A DNA stretch of 64,000 nucleotides from Lumbricus terrestris. Its lineage: Eukaryota; Annelida; Clitellata; Crassiclitellata; Lumbricidae. Under the pieces are notes generated by a model. It worked only from the letters and a program-made list of their open reading frames with translations, searched no databases and was not told where the DNA came from. Positions within the stretch are counted from its first letter, which is position 1; each line of letters starts with the position of its first letter. The stretch spans positions 86,373,987-86,437,986 of the forward strand of contig OX457036.1 of assembly GCA_949752735.1 (NCBI GenBank), written 5' to 3'. The position numbers and the translations under genes were made by a program. This document shows positions 55,609 through 64,000 of this stretch, piece after piece.

Positions 55609-56826
55609 TAAGTCGGACACCCTTTTGTTCTGACCGAGGTTACTCCGTAACGCAGCGTCACATCTACATGAGGTAAAGTTTATTGTGTAGCTTATCATCT
55701 CATGCAACTAATGCAGTCAGTTAAACCTGGCCAATTTTATATGAACTCGATCAGGAGAGTGCCAAGTATAGCGAGCTGACAAAATTTGACTTTTTGGTTT
55801 TTCGGGTAAAGCTGGACACCTTGGTTGTTAAACCTGGACAATAATTTGATGACTCAACCATATTTTGTTAAAGTCGGACAATAATAATTTGATGATTCAA
55901 CCATATTTTGTTAAAGTCGGACAATAATAATTTGATGATTCAACCATATTTTGTTAAAGTCTGAAAGAACTGTCTTGCGACCAGAGGAATGTTTGAAACC
56001 TTTAACTTTGCCCTTAATTCTGTCACACAATGTGGACTTTGGAAGGCCCCAGCGTCTTGCCAATGTCCTTATTCCAGTTTTCTTGTCTCTAAACTCTTCT
56101 AGGGCCAATTTCATCTTTTCTTCACTCCAACTGTTCAGCTTTTCTGGTCTTCGTTTTTGTGACTTTATTTGGCTAACTGCTGGCGTTTCCTGTGACTTCT
56201 TTTTCTTCGTTTTTCGTTTCTGGCCAACATTTAGGATCCTTGCCATGGTCGCAACTAGGCCTACGTGGAAAAAAATAAGAAATCTGAAGCATTAGCATAA
56301 CTTCATTTACGCAAAGTCGGACACAGGGGCAGGTCCTAGCAAGAGTGTCCGACTTTGCCACAAGCCCCTGATGGTAAAGTCGGACACACTTCAGGCAGGT
56401 CTTAGCAAGAGTGTCCGACTTTGAAACAAGCACCTATGGCAAAGTCGGACAGCATACAGCTACAGTTTCAAGCGTGATACCAGTTCAATATCGCTCAAAC
56501 AAGTTACGCAAAACAGGCATCATACATTAATCTATATAATAGAAATCAAAACTCTTCCTCTTCAGCAATAAAAATAATCGTAAACCCTTAACACTGAATA
56601 AAGGATTTCATTATGTCAACCTGCAAAAGTTCAGAAATTCGATTTACATCAAAAACAATCGCGTCTGTAAAATAGAGGCAAACTTCCTATGGAGGTTAAT
56701 AAGTTTTAATCACTAGATGAACCATCTGCAAATAAAATCTAATATACTGCCACCTGGTGATCGAAGTCTCACACGCTAGGCAGGCCGGCACAAATTTTGT
56801 CCGAGATTGCCTGATGTCCGACTTTA
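55609..56826. mobile_element. pogo/Tigger-like element with repeated AAGTCGGACA
   Basis: Ends TAAGTCGGACACCC and TGTCCGACTTTA are inverted, next to TA. The word (A)AAGTCGGACA recurs near 55876, 55914, 56318, 56380 and 56441, and inverted near 56347 and 56411. A psq-type helix-turn-helix frame on the minus strand supports the pogo assignment. Confidence 0.75.
55911..56246 (-). pseudogene. pogo-like transposase N-terminal (psq helix-turn-helix) fragment
   Basis: 111 codons: a basic start, then EKMKLALEEFRDKKTGIR, TLARRWGLPKSTLCDRI, KGKVKGFKHSSGRK. The psq-type HTH (ALE.F..KK.GIR..A...G.P.STL..R) is clear. The rest of the transposase (CENP-B HTH and DDE domain) is absent. Confidence 0.8.
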
Positions 56827-57767
56827 TATTAGGCCTCCCTATATGATCTTGATTGCGCATAAACATGCATCCACAATAATTCCACATTGGCCATGCGCCA
56901 CTACGAGACTAAAAGATGTTGTAGACCTAGCCTATATAATTTTGGCGTTCCAAAAGTTTTTCGCCGAAGTTCTATATATACGAAGTGATTGGTCTACATG
57001 AGCGGTAAACGTGTAGAATCTATGGAACAAAATGTATGTAGCATATCTAATAATTATTGAATTACTGTCTTATGTCTACTTAAAGGACTATAATAATTAT
57101 AAGAAATAATCAGAACAAGCCAGTCTGGAGGTTGGATTCTACAACTGATGCCCAAAAAGTCCTTGCGATACCACAACTTGCAACCAGGACCATACAGTTT
57201 ATGGTTAGAATTAAACAGGTTACCATTACTCTGAGCGACATCGTGTCGTTGTGCCTGGCTTTGCGCATAAATATTGTTCTAGTTTGAATAATCTTTGACA
57301 CAGTTAAGTTACGCCAAACTCTGCACTGTGCACAGTTTGCACTGTAGTGTTAAGTGTATAACTTGCTGGGATGCGTTGTGTCGGTCACTGTTGGAAATAG
57401 GCAGGATCTAACAACCGTATTTAGGGTATCATAAATCTACTCTAGTTACACCTACAGTAGCTAGACAGCTACTGTAGGTGTCTTAACAATTAGGCCTACT
57501 GATTAATATTCGTGATCTCTCGTATTCTTCGCACGCCAAGATTATAAACATGGTCTAAATAAGTTGAGGATAGATTTTTACAATTCGTCATCGACTTGAT
57601 GATGTTTGTTGGTAAGCGGATGAAATTTATTAATTAAAGAGAAGCTCTATCTTCTCTTCTGAATTCTAGATATAGGCCCTATAAAGAAAGATGAAAAATT
57701 ACTGTCAGATATCGTCTTTCGAGACATCTTTACTGATCTTTAAGAAGGAGGAAGGAATTTCTTTACT
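56827..57767. other. 3' flank of gene B
   Basis: Part (57110-57310) is homologous to the gene A 3' flank. A possible minus-strand AATAAA (TTTATT near 57627) lies about 140 bp after the stop. No gene seen. Confidence 0.5.
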
Positions 57768-58444
57768 TTAATCGTCGTTTGTGGCATCTTCATTTATTTT
57801 TAGGTAGGACGAAGGAATTTCGTTTTCAGAATTGTTTGACGTTATGCTTGACCGATTAATTTCATTTCTTGCAACAGGCGCAGTCGAAAATGATGAAGCT
57901 CCTTCTGTATCACTGAGTAGCTGAATGTAAGTTGAGTGGTTCGCATTGACTTTGACGCCATGTTCTACTGACTTATCGCTGTCCGAACAAAGTTCAGATT
58001 CTGATTCATGACCTTGGCTTATCGCGTCACTGTTCATTGGCCGATCATCACTGATCAGCTGCAGATAAGACGAGTCATTCGCGTTGACGTTGACGCCATG
58101 TTCAGCTGCAACTGACTGATTCATGTCCGAATACTGTTCAGCCTCTGATGTATGACCTGGGATTATCTCTATGTCATAAGAGTTACTGTCCATTGGCTGT
58201 TCATAGTTGTCTATGGCGTAGTAGACGGTGGGTGTGCTTGGTCGTGGCAATAGACTGTCGTAGCCAGGTGTTGGAAGAGTGCCTTCTCGCTTTGGTAACT
58301 GTATAGTGTCATCGAGATCTGTTTCGATGATGTCTTCTATGTTGTCGTATGCATCCGTATATGCATATGGCATTATCTCGTATTCGTCAGACATTGGTCG
58401 ATCCAACGACTCAAACCTCGACGCTTGAACAGAATCTGCTCCAC
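57768..58444 (-). CDS. Gene B final exon: acidic cytoplasmic tail with ITIM-like motifs
   Basis: The acceptor CTGCTTTTAACAG|GT, phase 1, 224 codons, then a stop at 57768. The order matches gene A: DEYEIM, YAYTDAYDNI, PGYDSL, YYAID, NYEQPM, NSYDIEI, EQYSDM, SSYLQL, STYIQL, SSYLKI. It has one repeat unit fewer than A. A TAA where A has TCA ends the protein before the last motif, and beyond that stop the Tyr codon reads Phe. Confidence 0.85.
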
Positions 58445-59148
58445 CTGTTAAAAGCAGTAGCAAAAATAATTTCTAGTAATCGTAATACCTTGTTTTTAAA
58501 GAGCCACTCGAAAGCTAAGCTCCGGTCACAGCTTACTCGTGTGTAGGCCTAGGCCTACGTGTAAAAAATTGTAGATGTACAATGTATATACATTGTAATG
58601 TGGAACAGAGAGTAGTTTGATTATTCGAAACAGATCTATAGCAGCCAACTAAGTCATGACTTAACTCTCCTTGCCTATCATTGCCTGTGCATTTCAAAGT
58701 ATTTTCCTACCATGATAGTCCTTGCCAATCGCAGCCGTTGTCTATCACGATCCTTGGGTATCATAGTAGCCTATAATTCTATCCTATGACACTCTTTGCC
58801 TACAGTCCTTCCCTATTACACGTAAGTTCTTGCTATCACATCCGTCGTCTAACAACATTGCTGAAGAAGCTTTTGATAGTCTATGCCCTTGCGTTTCACA
58901 TTCTTAGGCCTGCCCAATATAATATTATAAAGCTGTGGATAAAATATAGTAAGAAATGCATTCTTTGTAGCTTTCTAAGGTAATATGCCATTATATTTGT
59001 AGGCCCTAAGACGTTCTCGTGATTTTCAGGGTCATCAATTTCTTATTAAACGAAGTTATTTTTATCCATAGGCAACCTCAATTTCATAATAATATAAAAT
59101 AATTTATATATAGTATATAATTATAGTGCTTCTTTATATATTTATATA
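58445..59148. other. Gene B intron between helix and tail exons, proximal to the tail
   Basis: Homologous to 11621-12293 in gene A (GTCCTTGCCAATCGCAG; TTTGCCTACAGTCCTT). AT-rich from 59080. No exon recognised. Confidence 0.65.
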
Positions 59149-60065
59149 TCTTATATTATAAGTCTGAAAATTTGTCCTTCCATTTGTTTGTATGTTCATA
59201 TGTCGATATGTATTTTGACTCTTCGTCCCAGAATAGGCTCGGAAATGACAGAGCGTCGGTTTAAAACTTTTGCAATTGATTATTACCCAAACTTTAAGGT
59301 CAACGCAACTATTTTATGCTCTTAATTCACTCCAACACCCGAGTTATTAGCGTTTTAAGGCAGATTTAGTCAGCCACGTGGCGAATTAGTAAAGAGTCCA
59401 CAGTCCGCATGACGTCATTCCGTTTATTCAGCAATCTGGTTGACAAACCGAAACCGGTCACAGTGTACAATTATGCAGTTGAAACAATAATACGCAGATC
59501 ACAAAAATATTAACTTGACTTACTTGACTTATGGCTTTGACGATGCTTTCGCACGTGACAGCCGCCCAGCTATGGAAAATCTCCACTTTTCTCGTTACTA
59601 ATAGAACAGATAGCATGCAATCAGCGGCGCCCGCAGGCGTACACACTTACGCAAGTGCGTACAGCGCTGAAAGGCTAAAAAAATGGCTGATGACTAAAGA
59701 AACAAAAAAAGGTCATCAGTTTTTTCGGCGGATGGAAAGGTTTTTGAGAGAAATTCGAAGTTGACGACTAAAAAAAGGTCATTAGTTTTTTCGGAGACCC
59801 TGACGAAAATTTTTCTGTATCCGACCTTGGCTATGCGTACAAGAAAAAATCCTGGGGTCGCCACTGCATGCAATAATTGTATTAGGCCAGAGTCAGCACA
59901 CACACACCCGCGCCTCAGGGACGGGTCATGTTTTCCTTTTTGGGGAAGCGGGGTGGGGTGTAAGGTTGCAGAAAACCCGAAATTTTGCGTTTAACGCTGG
60001 CTACCGCAGAGGAGTAGTGTTGAAAACCTTAAATTTCCCGGGCAACGCCGGGTAACACATCTAGT
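59149..60065 (+). mobile_element. Helitron, non-autonomous (about 917 bp)
   Basis: Starts TCTTATATTATAAGTCTG (TC after A) and ends CCCGGGCAACGCCGGGT, then AACACATCTAGT. There is no TIR or target duplication; a 3' hairpin followed by CTAGT is diagnostic. A MITE (59622-59866) is inserted. No Rep/helicase gene. Confidence 0.75.
59622..59866. mobile_element. hAT-like MITE (245 bp)
   Basis: Inverted ends CAGCGGCGCCCGCAG and GGGGTCGCCACTG; perfect 8-bp target duplication CATGCAAT (59614-59621, 59867-59874). Nested in the Helitron. Confidence 0.85.
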
Positions 60066-60489
60066 ATATCTAAAAAAAATGATATAAAGAAAAAAGTACG
60101 CAACTGGCTATGCTCCACAAAAACTTCCGATCCACTTGAGCGATTGGTATGAAATTTTTCACGAATACTACTTAGCACACGAAAACAAACATGGGGGGCT
60201 TCGCGATTCAAAATTTTTACCCCTTCCCGAGTTATGAGCATTTCATATTTCGATGCGATAGTTAACGCTACATTTGAGATGTCATTTCTTTTCGCCGATC
60301 GATTTTCAATGAAACCGTCGCCTTTTGACATCATCACTTGACCTCATTTTTTGTAGAAGACGGGGCTTACCACGGGGCTTCGCAAAATAATAATAAAAGC
60401 ACTGATAATTTGAACGGTTGACCGCAAGTTAGGACAAGATGGTGACAATAGATACCGTTAATTAATATGCTACCGTTTCGTACATATCT

Positions 60490-60722
60490 GGACATTATTC
60501 AGGGCGGGAGATGGTTTAGGCTAAAGAACTGAAATTCACCGGTAGAAGCGTGTGGGAGCTGGTCAGGGTGAAAAGCCCAAATTTCAGGGCAACCCCGGGC
60601 ATGCCGGATGGGGGCCGCGATGGAAGATGACGCGGTGTCAAGGGAGGAGTGGGAGCGGTGTGAGGCGTTGCAGGGGGCGAATCCCGAAATTTCCCGAGCA
60701 ACGCAGGGTATTTTCAGCTAGT
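60490..60722 (+). mobile_element. Second Helitron-like 3' end
   Basis: Ends TTTCCCGAGCAACGCAGGGT, then ATTTTCAGCTAGT: the same hairpin-plus-CTAGT signature. It stops 56 bp from the gene B membrane-helix exon. The 5' end was not identified. Confidence 0.6.
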
Positions 60723-60777
60723 AGGCCCTATAGGTCCACTATAGGCCTATATAATGCTTCGTTAAGAATACGCAAAC

Positions 60778-60879
60778 CTGTAGAAATTCTTTTTCGACAA
60801 ATGTAGAAGTTGAGACACATGATTGTCATCAGAACTAAGAATATCGACACAACAGCGGCCAATGACAATGACACAACAA
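60778..60879 (-). CDS. Gene B exon: single transmembrane helix
   Basis: The acceptor TTATTTTTTAG|TT and the donor ACAG|GTTTGC bound 102 nt, phase 1-1. It reads VVSLSLAAVVSIFLVLMTIM, then CLNFYICRKRIST. The apolar core and basic stop-transfer match gene A exon 15. It joins the stalk exon (SNYW) and tail (GGADSVQ) in frame. Confidence 0.9.
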
Positions 60880-61019
60880 CTAAAAAATAACAAAATACAC
60901 ATACTTTTTTACAAGTATTATGTTAGAACGAATTTAACCAATGTTTATTGCTTCGCACTTTATGGTCAACATCTCCATAAGAAAATCTTTTGAGTCAATT
61001 TAGTTCAATCATTGTCTCC

Positions 61020-61540
61020 ATCACAAACAAAATGAAGTTCACCATACCTTGGTGGAACTAGTGTTATTGTATGGATCAGAATGCTGGACCTTGAGGAAAG
61101 AAGATGAAAGGAGACTGGTGGTGGTGGAGATGAGTTTGCTAAGAAGAATCAAGGGCATAAACAGAAGAGACGAGATCAGAAACACAACAACAAGAAAGGA
61201 ACAATGAGCAGAAGAAACAGTGGTGGAAAAGATAGATAAGAGAACACTTAAGTGGTATGGTTAGTTTTGGTCACATCGAAAGGATGGACGACAAAAGATT
61301 ACCACTCGCGACCTTGTATGGACACGCTGAAGGAGAAAGAAGTAGAGGCAGACAAAGAAAACATCGATGGACAATTTCAAGGATGATTTTAAATGCAAAA
61401 ACACAAACTAGACCATGGTGGGCGAAACTGTCAGAAACAGAACAATGTGGAGAAACTTCATAAGGGCCTCATCGTCAGCAAAACTGATGGAAGAGAAGGA
61501 AGAAGAAGTTCAAAAAATGCAGTCGAATAACTTTAAGTAC
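61020..61540 (+). pseudogene. LINE ORF2 C-terminal remnant
   Basis: Frames read LLYGSECWTLRKEDERRL, MSLLRRIKGINRRDEIR, then TLKWYG with SFGHIERMDDKRLPLATLY and GRQRKHRW after a shift. This is the CETWTL / GH..RMDD..LP / RGRP landmark set of LINE C-termini. It is inserted in a gene B intron that is otherwise homologous to gene A. Confidence 0.75.
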
Positions 61541-61649
61541 CGCTTGAATACGTCTATAGACCACTATGCTCAACTATTTCTCTCTGAAGACTGACCCAGG
61601 TGAACGTAATGACCAAAGAGCTTAAATATAGATTTTCAATGATCCTATT

Positions 61650-62150
61650 ATTATAGTCGGTCCTGGGCACGACGTTAAACTGCATCCATCCTCTGCCACA
61701 GGGAACCAGCAACTTCCCTGTGCCGGTCCTAAGCCCAGACAAAATGAGGAAGGTTTGCCAGATGGGTGGAGATACGCTGGCAGTAAAAGACCAAGACCAT
61801 TGAAATCCGCAAAAACCCTGGCACAAGTGACATAGCGGCCCAGATGCTTCAAGGTGTCATGATGTGGAGCTGACATGCACAGGCCGGTCAGTACAGACCA
61901 GTGGAGAGAGTCGGGGGGAGAGAGCGTGGGACACATACGGGCATTGACCCAGGTTGTCCTTCGTGCCTCTCTCCCAATATTCTCTTCATCAGACAAGGTG
62001 GTCTAGCTGGTTCAAGATGTTAATGGTATGGACCTGCAGACCGGACAGGTTGAAGATGGGCAACATGACGCGAGACAGACTCAAACAGAGAGTGGCGCCG
62101 GACACCTACGGGCGTTTAGCCCAAGGATTTCGATGATGATGATGATTATT
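61650..62150 (+). pseudogene. LINE-like 3' fragment with GAT tail
   Basis: The end reads CRPDRLKMGNMTRDRLKQRV, APDTYGRLAQGFR and then a GATGATGATGAT tail, similar to 40205-40430. The upstream 350 bp are decayed with no clear frame. Confidence 0.55.
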
Positions 62151-62335
62151 ATAGCTGTCAGGAAAATTCTGTAAACATAGCAATCGTATAAATTTATTTA
62201 GCCTTTTGCTAAAACAGCATGCATAATTTATAAATGTTTAAATACAATACAATACAATAATTATGGAAGCACGAAATGAAACAAATAACAATGAGAACTT
62301 AGTCAGAAAGAAAATTCTTTAAAAATTATACTTAC

Positions 62336-62417
62336 ACCAGTAGTTACTATGAGAATCTGTATAAATGCCGCCAGACACTGGAGTGGTGCTTGTAATGACT
62401 TTCGCCTGGCACAAGTC
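62336..62417 (-). CDS. Gene B exon: extracellular stalk
   Basis: The acceptor GAACACAG|GAC (phase 0) and the donor TGGT|GTAAGT (phase 1) bound 82 nt. It reads DLCQAKVITSTTPVSGG, IYTDSHSNYW. Same splice sites and ends as gene A exon 14, but 29 codons shorter in the middle. Confidence 0.85.
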
Positions 62418-63685
62418 CTGTGTTCAGCACAACACTTGTAAACCGAAATGTATATGTGTAATAATTATTTTAGACTAGAATAGAGCCGCTGCAAGAAAGC
62501 TATGCAGTCAGTTGGTCGCGTCGCTACGGCCGCCATGTAACAATTTTCACGACAAAAATCCTTTTTATATAATTTTGAATTCATAGGTTAAGTCTAATTT
62601 CCACATAGTTTACTAGGAATTCTCAGCGCTGCTATAATAAATCTATATAATTCTGACAAGCTGCAGTTTGAGTCATTTGTGATTATCCGAGGAACAGTCA
62701 ATTCTGTGTCACGGAATAATAATAGGGGCAATACATAATAGGGACAATACTAACACTAATAAGACCAATAACAACAATAGCAACAGATATAGTCGCCACT
62801 GTACTGTGTTTACCGACAGACACTTTAATACTAATTTCATAGATAATACCAACATTGGCAATGATGATGATCATGATGACGAAGACGGCGAAGATGATGA
62901 TGATGATGGTGATAGTGATGGTGGTGATAGTGATAAAAAAATCAAATCATTTATCTGCAACCAGAACCAGAACAACAAATCAAATCAAGCATCAAGAAGA
63001 CAACGTTAACAAATATAATAATGAAGCAGCGCTTAGGAAATTATGCTAATAGTTACAATTTGGTTGCACAGGGGACCCGGAAGAGGTTTTGCAGCCCCGA
63101 TATGGATGGGCCCCCTGTGCGGTGACACTATGATGATGATGATGGCCATTTAGTTGCCATAGAGTGGTCTTGACATAAGATATAATGAAACAAAACAACT
63201 TTAAAAAGGAGACAGCAAACACCTTAACTAAAAGCACGGTTACACATTTGAAGAGCATAGGGCCTTAAGTTTAGCGAAGTATGAGGCACAAAAGTCACTG
63301 GATGGTCGGATGCTGCGGTGGTAGTAGGAATTAGAATCTAGGCCTAAGTCATAACCTAAGACGCAACCAAATTTTATTCAAAGTGAGAAATCGGAGGCTA
63401 TCAACAGTTTATCAATTTAAAAACTCTGTAATAAGATAGGCCAATGATAGGCCACGGTGTGCAAGAATAACTCATTAGTTCTGTACTGCTGTTACTGTCG
63501 AGTATCAGGACACGCAGTCAGGGCCGCATTAAGGCTAGTGCGGGCCCGGGTGCTGTGGAAACCTTGCGGGCCCTCCTCTCAGTCTTCTGTCAGCCACTGG
63601 TCTACCATGGCAAAGTTCTCCCACATGCATGTAGGCCTAATTATACCGTGTTTACTAACGAATATACACAATACAGCCAAGGGAT
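62418..63685. other. Gene B intron, no exon recognised
   Basis: Homologous in places to gene A intron 13. A GATGATGAC-type simple repeat lies at about 62860-62935. Fragments: a 55-bp hairpin GCACAGGGG...CCCCTGTGC (63068-63122), LINE traces near 63260-63420 and a CAGGGCCGCATTAA hAT-like end near 63518. The 103-residue module exon was not found, so it lies further right. Confidence 0.55.
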
Positions 63686-63970
63686 CAGCGGCGTAGACAA
63701 GGGGGTTTCGGGGGTTAACCCCCCATTGGCCTATTGAAATAGTTTTTTAAAGGTTATTTATCCGCTTAAATAAGAAAAACAAAACAATTGCTTGTAGTAG
63801 CACTTGTTTTTCTTACTTTATTCACTTTGTTACTTTATTTCCTTTTTATTTACTGTAATACTGTTGGGTTTACTGTAATACTGTTGGGTTGGTGTCAGAA
63901 AGGGCTTCCGGCCAGGCCATAAAAACCCTCAACCCCCCCCCCCCATCAAAAATATCTGGCTACGCCACTG
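63686..63970. mobile_element. hAT-like MITE (285 bp)
   Basis: Inverted ends CAGCGGCGTAGAC and TGGCTACGCCACTG; perfect 8-bp target duplication CAAGGGAT (63678-63685, 63971-63978). Inside, a direct repeat TTTACTGTAATACTGTTGGG. Confidence 0.88.
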
Positions 63971-64000
63971 CAAGGGATACTTTTCCTTTTGGACGCATAA

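Larger units (their letters stand above)
57768..64000 (-). other. Gene B: 3' part of a kinase-less EGFR-like receptor gene (partial)
   Basis: Three exons are visible: stalk 62336-62417, membrane helix 60778-60879, tail 57768-58444. Phases 1-1-1 match gene A exactly. The ectodomain exons would lie beyond the right edge. The introns are homologous to those of gene A but carry different insertions (Helitrons and LINE pieces). No kinase exon fits between helix and tail (2.3 kb read through). Confidence 0.82.

Overview
The window is animal (metazoan) nuclear DNA. Genes are split into short exons by long GT-AG introns, and the introns are packed with LINEs, tRNA-derived SINEs, hAT, Tc1/mariner, pogo and foldback elements, solo LTRs and Helitron ends. 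I cannot name the species. The repeat mix and the very frequent short palindrome TAGGCCTA suggest a marine invertebrate, but that is only an impression.

All recognisable host genes lie on the minus strand and belong to one family: receptors with an EGFR/ErbB-type ectodomain, in a head-to-tail array. Gene B (3' end only, 57.8-62.4 kb, 5' part beyond the right edge) comes first in the direction of transcription. Gene A (52.4 to 10.8 kb) appears complete. Gene C (7.3 kb leftwards, 5' end only) comes last. I rebuilt gene A by hand as 16 coding exons. Every splice junction matches in reading phase (only the donor of exon 4 is ambiguous), giving an open frame of about 1179 codons. It encodes a signal peptide, L domain 1, furin-like Cys-rich domain II, L domain 2, Cys-rich domain IV, two tandem 103-residue Cys-rich modules, a Ser/Thr-rich stalk, one transmembrane helix, and a 279-residue acidic tail.

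The main discovery candidate is that genes A and B contain no tyrosine kinase domain. In both, the exon coding for the transmembrane helix splices in phase directly to the tail exon. The ancestral intron between them in gene A is only about 1 kb once a 7.7 kb foldback transposon is removed. The tail carries repeated S-x-Y-x-x-L/I motifs (ITIM-like; five in A, three in B) plus YEIM and other SH2-type tyrosines. These look like kinase-less, EGF-receptor-like proteins that would depend on another kinase, act as decoys, or signal through SH2 phosphatases or adaptors. The transmembrane exon is symmetrical (phase 1-1), so skipping it would give an in-frame soluble form.

Layout: 1-3.6 kb intron of gene C with a solo LTR and a LINE remnant; 3.65-5.9 kb hAT element; 5.96-7.3 kb gene C exons 2 and 1; 7.3-10.8 kb intergenic; 10.8-52.4 kb gene A, with the foldback element at 12.3-20.0 kb, a tandem SINE array at 24.9-26.1 kb, a LINE at 27.2-28.8 kb, a solo LTR and a mariner at 33-35.2 kb, a very long CAT microsatellite at 37.0-37.6 kb and a 3.1 kb nested DNA transposon at 47.6-50.6 kb; 52.4-57.8 kb intergenic with a pogo element; 57.8-62.4 kb gene B 3' exons with Helitron and LINE insertions; then intron to the right edge. 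The paralogues share homologous introns and flanks, so whole-gene tandem duplication built the array. No functional rRNA, tRNA gene, CRISPR array or bacterial-type operon was seen.
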